Positions 42,927-51,168 of a stretch of DNA of 64,000 nt are shown here, piece after piece. Within the stretch, counting starts at the first letter, position 1. Every line of letters starts with the position of its first letter. The notes below the pieces were generated by a model that did not search any database, was not told where the DNA came from, and saw only the letters and a list, made by a program, of their open reading frames with translations. Made by a program: the position numbers and the translations under genes. Origin of the DNA: a virus; IMG/VR virus record IMGVR_UViG_3300032278_002257, positions 24,953 through 88,952 of that record; one strand, written 5' to 3'.

Positions 42927-44114
42927 ATGATGAATACATATAAAGACCACCAAATAGAATTTTTTAAGAAGGCTCAAGAAAAATATGGAAGGAATGTACT
43001 TTCCAAAGTTGAGGCTCTTGAACTTTCAAAAGAGATGGGTCGAAAAACAGCAACATGGTTTGTAAATCCAAACTATCGAGTTGCTAGGAACCAGTTTCAG
43101 GTTCCAAATTTTGATGGGCCGAGTTTGGCTCAAGTTGTTCCAATAACCCCCGAGGTAACATTGGAACCTGTACCAGTTAATGTTGAGAAAAAAGTTGTGA
43201 TTGATAACACTCCAATTTATGTTCCTGAAAAAGATCCAAATTATGTAAAATTTGGATTTTATAAGCAACTTGCGAGAATTGTCAAATCTGGAAAATTTTA
43301 TCCGGTTTGGGTTCAAGGACTTTCTGGAAATGGTAAAACCTTAATGGTTGAGCAAGTTTCAGCAGAATTGAAAAGAGAACTTTTCAGAATTAATATCACT
43401 TCTGAAACTGATGAAGATGATTTACTTGGGCATTATACTTTAGTGAATGGTGAAACTGTTTGGGAAGATGGTCCTGTAGTAAAAGCAATGGAACGTGGTG
43501 CGGTATTACTTTTGGATGAGATTGATTATGCGACTATGAAGATTGCATGTATTCAACCTGTACTTGAGGGTAAAGGCGTTTATTTGAAAAAAGTAAATCG
43601 CTGGGTAAAACCTTCACACGGATTTACTGTTGTAGCAACTGCCAATACTAAAGGTAAGGGAAGTGAAGATGGAAGATTCATTGGAACCAACATTATGAAT
43701 GAGGCGTTTCTTGAGCGTTTTCCAATCACAGTTGAACAGGAATATCCTTCAATCGCTATTGAGAAAAATATTGTCAATAAACTTTTGAGTTCACTTGGAT
43801 GTCCTGATCAAGATTTTGCGAACAAACTTGTAAATTGGTCTGATATTATTCGTAAGACCTTTTATGATGGTGGATGTGATGAAATTATCGCAACACGACG
43901 TCTGGCACATATTTGTCAAGCGTATTCGATTTTTGGTGACCGGTTACAGTCTATTGATCTTTGTATTAATAGATTTGATGATGAAACAAAAATATCATTT
44001 AGAGATCTTTATACTAAAGTCGATGCTGATGTATCAGCGGAACCCGAAAGAGATCTTTCTGAATCTGACCATGATAATATTTCAGCAGAAGATGATAATC
44101 TGAAAGCATGGTAA
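42927..44114 (+). CDS. MoxR/CobS-type AAA+ ATPase
   Basis: A 395-aa AAA+ ATPase of the type annotated 'CobS' in cyanophages. Walker A is G131-L-S-G-N-G-K-T138, Walker B 'VLLLDEID', then sensor 1 'VVATANT' and an arginine-finger region 'NEAFLERFP'. It partners with the VWA/HExxH protein encoded upstream, as MoxR-VWA and CobS-CobT pairs do. Helix-rich N-terminal ~90 residues may bind substrate or partner. The C-terminus is Asp/Glu-rich. A terminator follows. Confidence 0.85.
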   Translation: MMNTYKDHQIEFFKKAQEKYGRNVLSKVEALELSKEMGRKTATWFVNPNYRVARNQFQVPNFDGPSLAQVVPITPEVTLEPVPVNVEKKVVIDNTPIYVPEKDPNYVKFGFYKQLARIVKSGKFYPVWVQGLSGNGKTLMVEQVSAELKRELFRINITSETDEDDLLGHYTLVNGETVWEDGPVVKAMERGAVLLLDEIDYATMKIACIQPVLEGKGVYLKKVNRWVKPSHGFTVVATANTKGKGSEDGRFIGTNIMNEAFLERFPITVEQEYPSIAIEKNIVNKLLSSLGCPDQDFANKLVNWSDIIRKTFYDGGCDEIIATRRLAHICQAYSIFGDRLQSIDLCINRFDDETKISFRDLYTKVDADVSAEPERDLSESDHDNISAEDDNLKAW

Positions 44115-44119
44115 TAAAT

Positions 44120-44149
44120 AAAGAGTGATAAGTTAAATTGTCACTCTTT
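44120..44149 (+). terminator. Intrinsic terminator after the AAA+ gene
   Basis: AAAGAGTGA pairs perfectly (9 bp) with TCACTCTTT around a 12-base loop, continuing into a T-run, 5 bp after the stop. It ends the VWA/AAA+ transcript before the glycosyltransferase gene. Confidence 0.85.
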
Positions 44150-44173
44150 TTAATGCTCAAGTGAAAGTGGCCT

Positions 44174-45127
44174 ATGGAAATAAAAATACAAGTTGAAGAG
44201 TTAAGAAAAAAGCGCGTCTTTGTAGCAACTCCTATGTATGGTGGAATGTGTTCAGGAATGTACACAAGATCTGCTATAGATACTGTTACGCTTGCTACAA
44301 AATATGGTATGGATTTAAAGTTTTTTTATTTGTTTAATGAATCTTTAGTTACCAGAGCAAGAAATTATCTAGTTGATGAATTTTTGAGAGCTGAACAATA
44401 TACACATTTAATGTTTATTGATTCTGATATCGCTTTTAATCCTGAAGATTTAATTTCTCTTGCAGTTTTATGTGATGGAAAAGAAAAATCAATTGTTGGC
44501 GGGCCATATCCTAAAAAAACAATTGCTTGGGAGAAAGTTCGTAACGCAGTTGATAGAGGTTTGGGTGATGCGACCCCAATGGACTTAGAAAAATATACAG
44601 GAGATTTCGTATTTAATCCTGCAGGAACTACCAAAGATGGAAAGATAAAATTAGATGAACCATTAGAAGTTTTGGAAGTTGGAACAGGATTTATGATGAT
44701 ACATCGTTCTGTATTTGAAAAATATAGAAAGGCTTATCCAGAACTTAGTTATAAACCAGATCATAATAGAACAGAACATTTTTCAGGAGATAGATATATT
44801 CATGCATATTTTGATACTATCATAGATAATGATCAATGGATGCCTGGAGGTAGTTCAAATAAAACAGATCGCTATCTTTCAGAAGATTATATGTTTTGTC
44901 AAATGGTTAGAAAGATTGGTATATCAACTTGGTTATGCCCTTGGATGGAAATACAGCATGTTGGACATTATGTTTTTCATGGTACAATGAAAGATCTTGG
45001 AAAATTACAATATGCGTCTCATGGAATGGATTTAGAAACCAGACCATTTCATGAAGAAAGAAAAGAGAAACTTGGTAAACTGTCAAATAAAAATAGAAAA
45101 AAATCTCCCAAAAGGAGAATAAAATAA
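44174..45127 (+). CDS. GT-A family glycosyltransferase
   Basis: A 317-aa glycosyltransferase with the GT-A order: N-terminal 'VFVATPMYGGMC', then the metal-binding D83-S-D85 in 'MFIDSDIAFNP', and 'VEVGTGFMMIHRSVFEKY' plus 'YLSEDYMFCQMVRKIG' (SED acidic motif). The C-terminus has a His-rich 'MEIQHVGHYVFHG'. No membrane segment, so it is cytosolic. The acceptor may be phage DNA, a virion protein or host glycan. It lies just after a terminator and lacks an evident promoter of its own, so it may depend on read-through. Confidence 0.78.
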   Translation: MEIKIQVEELRKKRVFVATPMYGGMCSGMYTRSAIDTVTLATKYGMDLKFFYLFNESLVTRARNYLVDEFLRAEQYTHLMFIDSDIAFNPEDLISLAVLCDGKEKSIVGGPYPKKTIAWEKVRNAVDRGLGDATPMDLEKYTGDFVFNPAGTTKDGKIKLDEPLEVLEVGTGFMMIHRSVFEKYRKAYPELSYKPDHNRTEHFSGDRYIHAYFDTIIDNDQWMPGGSSNKTDRYLSEDYMFCQMVRKIGISTWLCPWMEIQHVGHYVFHGTMKDLGKLQYASHGMDLETRPFHEERKEKLGKLSNKNRKKSPKRRIK

Positions 45128-45135
45128 ATTATAAC

Positions 45136-45164
45136 TTGACATATTAGAAATCTAATGATAGAAT
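45136..45164 (+). promoter_or_regulatory. Sigma70-type promoter for gene 45
   Basis: TTGACA (45136-45141), 17-bp spacer, TAGAAT (45159-45164), 36 bp before the clamp gene ATG. Confidence 0.7.
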
Positions 45165-45200
45165 ATAAGTTTAAACAATAATTTAATAGGATGAAATATT

Positions 45201-45863
45201 ATGGAATTATCTACCGAAACACAAAATATATTAAAGAATTTTTCTGAGATTAATCAATCTCTTGCATTTAAACAAGGAAAAATTCTCAAAACAGTCTCCC
45301 CTCAAAAAAATATTCTCGCACAAGCAGAAGTTACTGAAGAATTTCCTAAAGATTTCGCTGTTTATGAATTGAATAAGTTTCTTGGAACTTTAGCAATGTT
45401 CAATAAAGCGACTTTTGATTTTAATTCTGATCATGTTAAAATAATTGAGGGTAACAAGAGAGTGAAGTACGTATATGCTGATCCATCAATGTTTGTAGCC
45501 CCACCTGAAAAACAGATTGAATTTCCGGAAGCTGAAATCAAATTTACCTTAACTCAAGTTGATTTAGATTCTCTTATGAGAGCGTCTGCAGTTTTACATC
45601 TTCCTGAAGTTGGTGTGATTGGAAATGGTTCTAAAATGGAACTTACTGTAATGGATGTTAACAATTCTTCAACGGATGAGTTGGGAATTGAAGTTGGTAC
45701 GACAGATAAAACTTTTCAAGTTGTTTTCAAACATGAAAACATAAAATTAATGAGAGATGATTATGATGTTCAAATCTCTTCAAGAGGTATTGCACATTTT
45801 AAAGCAAAGGGAGTAAATATTCAGTATTGGATTGCTACTGAATCTTCTTCAAAATTTAATTAG
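45201..45863 (+). CDS. 45: Sliding clamp gp45
   Basis: Trimeric processivity clamp for gp43 and co-activator of late transcription, 220 aa (T4: 228). Recognised by 'LSTETQNILKNFSEINQSL', 'FPKDFAVYELNKFLGTLAMF', 'YVYADPSMFVAPP' and 'SSRGIAHFKA'. It starts the 45-44-62-regA block in the T4 order behind a host-type promoter. A small gene is inserted between 45 and 44. Confidence 0.95.
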   Translation: MELSTETQNILKNFSEINQSLAFKQGKILKTVSPQKNILAQAEVTEEFPKDFAVYELNKFLGTLAMFNKATFDFNSDHVKIIEGNKRVKYVYADPSMFVAPPEKQIEFPEAEIKFTLTQVDLDSLMRASAVLHLPEVGVIGNGSKMELTVMDVNNSSTDELGIEVGTTDKTFQVVFKHENIKLMRDDYDVQISSRGIAHFKAKGVNIQYWIATESSSKFN

Positions 45864-45871
45864 GAGGCATC

Positions 45872-46066
45872 GTGGCTGCAAAGAAAAAGAAAAAGACACA
45901 AAAACAAACCAAACTTTTTAATATAGTTTTTAGAAGAGTTGGAACAAAAATGACGTTAACTAGAGTATTTAAAACAAAAAAAGAAGCTACTGCTGAAGCT
46001 GAAATTGTGAAAGAAAATAAAACGTTAGAATTTATAGAAATTACTGAAACAAAAGTTGGTAAATGA
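45872..46066 (+). CDS. Small basic protein between clamp and clamp loader
   Basis: A 64-aa lysine-rich protein, GTG start at 45872 with a strong AGGAGG ribosome site. After a poly-Lys N-terminus (AAKKKKKTQ), the body 'LFNIVFRRVGTKMTLTRVFKTKKEA' looks like a small beta hairpin domain. No family recognised. Its stop overlaps gp44's ATG (ATGA). It may bind nucleic acid or polymerase; unproven. Confidence 0.6.
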   Translation: MAAKKKKKTQKQTKLFNIVFRRVGTKMTLTRVFKTKKEATAEAEIVKENKTLEFIEITETKVGK

Positions 46067-47001
46067 ATAAAGATATTCTTTGGGTAGAAAAATACCGTCC
46101 TCAGAAAATACAAGACTGTATTCTCCCCAATGGCATTAAAACTTCTTTACAAGAATTTGTGGATAATAATCATGTGCCAAATCTTTTGCTTTCTGGTGGA
46201 GCAGGAGTTGGTAAAACAACTTCCGCAATTGCATTATGTAGAGAAACCGAATCTGATTATATTATTATTAATGGTTCTGAAGAATCTGGAATTGATCTTT
46301 TAAGGTCTAAATTAGACCAATATTGTTCTTCTGTTTCTATGACGGGAGGAAGAAAAGTTGTTATAATTGATGAGGCGGATTATCTTAATCCCGCATCAAC
46401 TCAACCTGCTATGAGAGGATTTATAGAAAGATTTTCTTCTAATTGTTCTTTCATTTTTACTTGCAACTTTAAAAATAGAATTATTGAACCAATACATTCA
46501 AGATGTGCGGTTATTGATTATAAAATTAGTAAAAAGGATTCTCCAACCATTGCATCAGATTTTTTTAAAAGAATTGTTTCTATTTTACAAAAAGAAAATA
46601 TTGAATTTGAAGAGAAGGTTGTTGCTGAATTAATTAATAAATTTTTTCCAGATTTCCGCAGAGTTTTGAATGAACTTCAGCGGTATGGTTCTTCTGGTAA
46701 AATTGATGTTGGAATTCTTTCATCAATTTCTGATCAGTCAATAGATAATTTATTAGGAATGTTGAAACAGAAAAAGTTTAATGATATGAGAAGGTGGGTT
46801 ACTGAAAATTTAGATAATGATTCTACAAAGATTTTTAAAAAATTATATGACGCATTGAGTCTTACAGCAGTTGAAACTTCATTACCTTCAATTATACTAT
46901 CACTTGCTGATTATCAATATAAGGCGGCTTTTGTCGCAGACCAAGAATTAAATATGGTAGCATGTTTAACGGAAGTAATGTCTGATGTTGAATTTAAATA
47001 A
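46063..47001 (+). CDS. 44: Clamp loader large subunit gp44
   Basis: AAA+ clamp-loader ATPase, 312 aa (T4: 319). 'WVEKYRPQKIQDCILP' opens the protein; Walker A is G45-G-A-G-V-G-K-T-T53, Walker B 'VVIIDEADYL', sensor 1 'FIFTCN' and the S-R-C motif 'IHSRCAVI' complete the set. With gp62 it opens gp45. It overlaps both neighbours. Confidence 0.96.
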   Translation: MNKDILWVEKYRPQKIQDCILPNGIKTSLQEFVDNNHVPNLLLSGGAGVGKTTSAIALCRETESDYIIINGSEESGIDLLRSKLDQYCSSVSMTGGRKVVIIDEADYLNPASTQPAMRGFIERFSSNCSFIFTCNFKNRIIEPIHSRCAVIDYKISKKDSPTIASDFFKRIVSILQKENIEFEEKVVAELINKFFPDFRRVLNELQRYGSSGKIDVGILSSISDQSIDNLLGMLKQKKFNDMRRWVTENLDNDSTKIFKKLYDALSLTAVETSLPSIILSLADYQYKAAFVADQELNMVACLTEVMSDVEFK

Positions 47002-48148
47002 AGAAGAAACTTTAAATATTTACGAAGATTATATTGGATTTTATGATGAATTTGCTGATATAGAAACATATTATCGATATAAAAAGCGAAAGAGGTTAGA
47101 AGGGCTACCAAGCTCTCTTTCGCTATTTGGGCTTGGTCCTGAGGATGATCTCTTTAATTCTCCGGAACTTGCCCCTGAAGATATGGAATTTGAAATTGTC
47201 CATACTTCAGATAAACCTGCCGAGGGGAAATTATTAACAAAAGACTACACCACTTTGTTAGAATTGACAGCGAGTTTTAATGCTGACAATTCCCCTGGCA
47301 GGTCTTCTCGTTTTGGTATTAGAGAAAAAACTACTGGAAAATTTGTAGGATTTATTAAATTAGGTTCACCAGTTATTAATATAAAACCGAGAAATGTATA
47401 TTTTCAATGTAAACAAACCCCACTAAAAATTGCTAATAAACATTTTGTTAATGGATTTAATATTGTGCCATCACAACCATTTGGATTTAATTGTCTTGGC
47501 GGAAAGTTAATTGCATTAATTTGTGTTTGTCATGAATTGAGAGAATTTGTAAATAACAAATATGATGAAATGGAGGCATTGTTTTTTGAAACAACATCAT
47601 TATATGGTTCAATTAAAAATATGAGTCAGTATGATGGATTGAAACCTTATATTAGACATAAAGGTAATACAGAAAGTAAATTACTTTTAAATCTTTCTGA
47701 TGAAGTGTATAAGAAAACAAGAGTATTTCTTGAAGAGAAGAATGATGGAAAGCCATTGGTTCAAGATGATCAAGCGATTCCAACAAGTAGAAAGTTCCGC
47801 ACACAAGGAAAAATACTTTCTATTCTTAAAGAACATTTAAAAAAATATGATACAGAAAAATATAATAATCTTTTGAAAATTGTTAAAGAGAAAATGGCAA
47901 TTACTACTCAAAAAAGATATTATATTTCTGATTATGGGTATGAAAATACTAAAGATTATATTTTTGGTAATACTGGTGAGTTGATCAAAAAACCAAATTT
48001 TGATAATTTTTATTTTGATAATATTGTAAATTGGTGGAAAAAGAAGGCTCAGAAAAGATGGGAAAATATAAAGGCAGATGGTAGGTTGAGAAAAGATTTA
48101 GAATTTTGGACATTAGATAATATTGATAAAATTGATATAATAAGATGA
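46985..48148 (+). CDS. DUF4338/DruA-like protein
   Basis: A 387-aa protein inserted in the replication block. The middle shows a pattern seen in the DUF4338 family, which includes DruA of Druantia defence: 'GKFVGFIKLGSPV', later 'FVNGFNIVPSQPFGFNCLGGKLIALICVCHEL' (about 160-190; key NIVPSQ, GGKLIAL) and 'ALFFETTSLYGSIKNMSQYDGLKPY'. That family shares a GNAT-like core with Mom proteins. The C-terminal third is Lys-rich and helical. It overlaps gp44 and the next gene. No other defence genes are near, so a phage-specific role, for example in DNA modification, is more likely (inference). Confidence 0.6.
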   Translation: MLNLNKEETLNIYEDYIGFYDEFADIETYYRYKKRKRLEGLPSSLSLFGLGPEDDLFNSPELAPEDMEFEIVHTSDKPAEGKLLTKDYTTLLELTASFNADNSPGRSSRFGIREKTTGKFVGFIKLGSPVINIKPRNVYFQCKQTPLKIANKHFVNGFNIVPSQPFGFNCLGGKLIALICVCHELREFVNNKYDEMEALFFETTSLYGSIKNMSQYDGLKPYIRHKGNTESKLLLNLSDEVYKKTRVFLEEKNDGKPLVQDDQAIPTSRKFRTQGKILSILKEHLKKYDTEKYNNLLKIVKEKMAITTQKRYYISDYGYENTKDYIFGNTGELIKKPNFDNFYFDNIVNWWKKKAQKRWENIKADGRLRKDLEFWTLDNIDKIDIIR

Positions 48149-49530
48149 GTTTATTTGATGACATTGAAATAAAAAGAGACTGTTATCAAGTTTTAGTTGT
48201 ACCAAATATAACATACCAAAAAGATATTGATAAAGATTCTTTTGTTAAGTTTTTTTCAGATTTGGTTAGAGAACTTAATAAAATCAGAGATGATTTGATT
48301 TGGCATGTTCCACTTACTGCATATTCTCGTCTTTTGAATATTCCTAATGTGGTACAATATACCAATCTTAGATTACCAACTTATCCAAATTCAATGCGGG
48401 GATACTTTGATCATAATGCGTGGTTGAAGATTGTTGATTGGAAACATAAAGATTTTGATTTTGTATTTTCACAATTGCCAGAGTGGACTGTTAATATATC
48501 AAATTTTTTATCTAATGCTACCCATTTTGGAAGACTCCCAATTATTGGATATTGTCACTGGACTGAAACTAAAGAGTTCGCAAAATATGCTAGAACGTAT
48601 TTGTCATATAATTTACAAGGAACATTGGAGATGTTGGAGTGTGGATTAAATACTCAAACACAAATAAGAAATATTATTAATAATGAAGCATCTCAGTGGT
48701 TTAATTCTGAAACTATAAAGAAATTATCTTCTATTATGAAACCACATTATATTGGTGTAAATGATGAAGATATTGCGAAAGATATATGTAAAGAGCCAAA
48801 TAAAACAATTGTATTTAATCATCGTTTAAATAATTATAGAAATTATCCATTTTTTCTAGAAGCGATTCGCGAGTTAAGAAAATTGAGACAAGATTTTACT
48901 GTCTGGTGTTCTTTAGCAGATAAAAAGGATGAGGAATATTTTGACATAGAGGGGGTATCATTAAAGGAACCTTATTTAGCAAAATTAAATAAAAGTTATC
49001 TTGGAATTTTATGTGGAAACCGCTGGGCTATATCCGCTCAAGATGGAATGGCACAAGGATTACCATATCTGTATGAAGAGAGTGAAGAAAATGCAGAATT
49101 GTTTGGTGGATTAGATTCACCACTGAATATGTCAGGAAAATTTAAAACAAAAGATGACTTGGTTAGTTTAATGAATCATTATTTAAATGATCTGGATGAT
49201 AGAAATATGTTTGCAACAGCTACTTTAAATTATTCAAAAGATGTGATGGCGTGGTCAAATAGAATCAAATCATATAATGATATGATTAATAAGGCGACTA
49301 CTGGTTTGACTCCTGTAACAGAAAAGAGTGAAGCAATTAAAAAAATCTTGACATTTATTGATAGACATGGTAAAGTAAGTAAGAATGAAATTATGAAACA
49401 TATTGGGTGGGGAGTTGGTATTACATTTTCACCATATAGACAATATTTAAGAAATCATCCTACAATAGAATTAGAGTGGGATGGACAAACTGAATATTAT
49501 TGTTATAAGGATAATGATGAATCCATTTGA
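48145..49530 (+). CDS. GT-B glycosyltransferase with C-terminal winged-helix domain
   Basis: A 461-aa protein. Residues 1-385 look like a GT-B glycosyltransferase: 'QVLVVPNITYQ' strand, 'IGYCHWTE' in the first Rossmann half, and in the second 'TIVFNHRLNNYRNYPFFLEAIREL', 'GILCGNRWAISAQDGMAQGLPYLYEE' (about 290-315), the region that binds the nucleotide sugar. Residues ~395-455 (ILTFIDRHGKVSKNEIMKHI ...) read as a winged helix, suggesting nucleic-acid contact. A DNA glycosyltransferase is therefore attractive. It lies between gp44/DUF4338 and gp62. Confidence 0.65.
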   Translation: MSLFDDIEIKRDCYQVLVVPNITYQKDIDKDSFVKFFSDLVRELNKIRDDLIWHVPLTAYSRLLNIPNVVQYTNLRLPTYPNSMRGYFDHNAWLKIVDWKHKDFDFVFSQLPEWTVNISNFLSNATHFGRLPIIGYCHWTETKEFAKYARTYLSYNLQGTLEMLECGLNTQTQIRNIINNEASQWFNSETIKKLSSIMKPHYIGVNDEDIAKDICKEPNKTIVFNHRLNNYRNYPFFLEAIRELRKLRQDFTVWCSLADKKDEEYFDIEGVSLKEPYLAKLNKSYLGILCGNRWAISAQDGMAQGLPYLYEESEENAELFGGLDSPLNMSGKFKTKDDLVSLMNHYLNDLDDRNMFATATLNYSKDVMAWSNRIKSYNDMINKATTGLTPVTEKSEAIKKILTFIDRHGKVSKNEIMKHIGWGVGITFSPYRQYLRNHPTIELEWDGQTEYYCYKDNDESI

Positions 49531-49912
49531 ATTTATAAATGATATAAATTTTGGAAAAAAGAATCTTTTTAAAGATGATGATAAGAATATCATTGAAAAG
49601 GATTATAATTCTTTTATTATCAATAGAGGATTAAGTTATTTTGTTGATACTGTTCTTTATGCAAATGAGATGAATCTTAGACATGAATCGAGCAAAAGGA
49701 TGCAGAATGATTATTTATTATATTCTATTAGAAAAAAGAAAAGATTTTCAAAATGGGCTAAATCAGAAAAATTAGAAAGAATAGAAACAATAAAACAATA
49801 TTTTAATTATTCTAATCAGAAGGCAAAGGACGCATCTGATATAATATCTGATAATCAATACAATGAAATAAAACAAGCATTTGAACAGGGTGGAACTACC
49901 AAAAGTAAGTAA
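49517..49912 (+). CDS. 62: Clamp loader small subunit gp62
   Basis: Clamp-loader subunit that joins gp44. Start taken at ATG 49517 (MNPFEFINDINFGKKNL), with AAGG at suitable distance; ATG 49514 is one codon upstream. This gives 131 aa, shorter than T4's 187, as in marine relatives. Landmarks are 'INRGLSYFVDTVLYANEMN' and 'LLYSIRKKKRFSKWAK', which are conserved in marine gp62. Followed by a late core and regA as in T4 order. Confidence 0.88.
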   Translation: MNPFEFINDINFGKKNLFKDDDKNIIEKDYNSFIINRGLSYFVDTVLYANEMNLRHESSKRMQNDYLLYSIRKKKRFSKWAKSEKLERIETIKQYFNYSNQKAKDASDIISDNQYNEIKQAFEQGGTTKSK

Positions 49913-49914
49913 AT

Positions 49915-49922
49915 TATAAATA
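49915..49922 (+). promoter_or_regulatory. Late promoter core before regA
   Basis: Exact TATAAATA, directly after the gp62 stop and 35 bp before the regA ATG. It is unusual for a replication-block gene and could keep RegA made late. Confidence 0.45.
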
Positions 49923-49956
49923 ATTTCATATAATTACTATACTATTGGGAGTCATT

Positions 49957-50391
49957 ATGTTTAATACTGTCGAGGATTTAATTGAGATTGAATTGGCGAA
50001 TCCAGACGATTTCTTAAAAGTTAAAGAGACGTTAACCAGAATAGGTATAGCGTCGAAAAAAGAGAAAATCCTCTATCAATCTTGTCACATCCTCCATAAA
50101 CAAGGAAAGTACTACATTGTCCATTTTAAGGAATTATTTTCTTTAGATGGTAAACCTTCGAATTTTTCCGAAAATGATAAAGCGAGAAGAAATACTATCG
50201 CTTGTTTATTAGAAGAATGGGAATTATTAGAAATTGTTGATGTAGATAAAATAAAAGATGATAAAGTATCATTGAATCAATTAAGAATAATTTCTTATAA
50301 GGAAAAGGATCAATGGTCATTGATGCCAAAATATAATATTGGAAATAAGCGAAGGAGTGAAGATGGCAATACCGAGTCTGAAATACTATAA
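49957..50391 (+). CDS. regA: Translational repressor RegA
   Basis: RNA-binding repressor of early mRNAs, 144 aa (T4: 122). Identity to T4 RegA is obvious in 'DDFLKVKETLTRIGIA', 'ILYQSCHILHKQGKYYIVHFKELF' (about 35-57) and 'MPKYNIGN'. The start is ATG 49957 with a GGGAG site at 49947; the upstream TTG in frame overlaps that site and is unlikely. An extra C-terminal tail of about 12 residues overlaps the dUTPase gene. Expected targets are AU-rich starts such as those of 45, 44 and others here. Confidence 0.96.
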   Translation: MFNTVEDLIEIELANPDDFLKVKETLTRIGIASKKEKILYQSCHILHKQGKYYIVHFKELFSLDGKPSNFSENDKARRNTIACLLEEWELLEIVDVDKIKDDKVSLNQLRIISYKEKDQWSLMPKYNIGNKRRSEDGNTESEIL

Positions 50392-50938
50392 AGAGTCTGA
50401 AAATATTTTAAGTCCAGAATTTGGAACTACTGGTTCTGCGTGCTTTGACATATATTCACATTTTGATGATGGACACATATCTTTATGGTTAGATGATAAA
50501 GAAGCAAAACAAGCAAGACAAACTAAAAGAGATTCACAAGGCAATATATATGTACTAATATACCCACAAGAGCGTATGTTAGTTCCTACAGGGCTGACTT
50601 TTGATATTCCAAAAGATCATTCTGTGAGAATTCATATAAGATCTAGTGTTGCATTAAGAGATGGATTATTGTTAGGAAATGGAGAAGGAGTAGTCGATAG
50701 TGATTATGTAGATCCATGTTATTTAATATTGTATAATGCAAATAACACCGCCAGACAAATTTTTAATAATACTAGATATGCTCAAGGAGAATTAATTAAA
50801 AATTATAAATATTCTCTCACGGAAGTAAAAGAAGCACCAGGACAAAAAACTGAAAGAGAAGGTGGGTTTGGTTCAACAGATGTAAAATCTGAACCTTCTA
50901 AGGGCCCTTCTACTGGAATTTCTGGACTTGCGATATAA
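50363..50938 (+). CDS. dut: dUTP diphosphatase
   Basis: Trimeric dUTPase, 191 aa, start at ATG 50363 behind GAAGGAG. Motif 1 'GSACFDIYSH', motif 2 'IHIRSSVALRDG', motif 3 'GEGVVDSDY' and motif 5 'REGGFGST' are all visible. The N-terminal half has an insertion of about 30 residues after motif 1 (Asp/Lys rich), and the C-terminus extends ~20 residues beyond motif 5. It lowers dUTP and supplies dUMP. It overlaps regA by 29 bp. Confidence 0.9.
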   Translation: MAIPSLKYYKESENILSPEFGTTGSACFDIYSHFDDGHISLWLDDKEAKQARQTKRDSQGNIYVLIYPQERMLVPTGLTFDIPKDHSVRIHIRSSVALRDGLLLGNGEGVVDSDYVDPCYLILYNANNTARQIFNNTRYAQGELIKNYKYSLTEVKEAPGQKTEREGGFGSTDVKSEPSKGPSTGISGLAI

Positions 50939-50941
50939 ATA
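50934..50941 (+). promoter_or_regulatory. Late promoter core overlapping the dUTPase stop
   Basis: Exact TATAAATA spanning the dut stop, 4 bp before the ATG of a 43-aa ORF. It could also drive hsp20 further downstream through the structured leader. Confidence 0.4.
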
Positions 50942-50945
50942 GATT

Positions 50946-51077
50946 ATGAAAAAAGAATTTAAACTAACCGTTAAAGGATCTGGCACTTATGTTGCGGATT
51001 CATTTATAGAATTAATCTGGATAGTTTTTAAACATCGCTGCGAACATCTCTTAAAAGGAGAAGGTTGGCGCGACTGA
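50946..51077 (+). CDS. Small 43-aa protein
   Basis: An ORF of 43 codons between dUTPase and hsp20, product with a basic N-terminus (KKEFKLTVKGSGTY) and a hydrophobic/aromatic centre 'SFIELIWIVFKHR'. Not recognised. It is short, but the spacing to dut (7 bp) and its balanced composition support it. Its TGA lies in the first arm of the hairpin at 51075. Confidence 0.5.
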   Translation: MKKEFKLTVKGSGTYVADSFIELIWIVFKHRCEHLLKGEGWRD

Positions 51078-51136
51078 GGTTGTTCATAGTGAAAACCTCA
51101 TAACTCAAACCCACTGCCATGTGCTATGGAGTGGGT
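51075..51136 (+). promoter_or_regulatory. Two hairpins in the hsp20 leader
   Basis: TGAGGTT/AACCTCA (51075-51081 with 51094-51100, 12-base loop) is followed by ACCCACT-G-CCAT/ATGG-AGTGGGT (51109-51136, 5-base loop). The second is GC-rich for this genome and followed by TAATTTATT. They may act as a terminator/attenuator or a thermosensor-like leader for the heat-shock gene 33 bp downstream. Confidence 0.6.
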
Positions 51137-51168
51137 AATTTATTAACCTCGCTTTATAAGGAGGATAT

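Noticed and set aside
42927-44114. Cobalamin biosynthesis by a phage CobS/CobT pair
   Set aside because: The domain types fit, but no other cobalamin gene is present, the VWA protein has an extra HExxH region, and MoxR-VWA pairs have many other roles.
46985-48148. A Druantia defence system
   Set aside because: Only a DUF4338-like protein is seen; the other Druantia components are absent and the gene sits inside the phage replisome operon.
49945-49956. TTG start for RegA
   Set aside because: It overlaps the GGGAG ribosome site that serves ATG 49957, and the T4-like core begins after that ATG.
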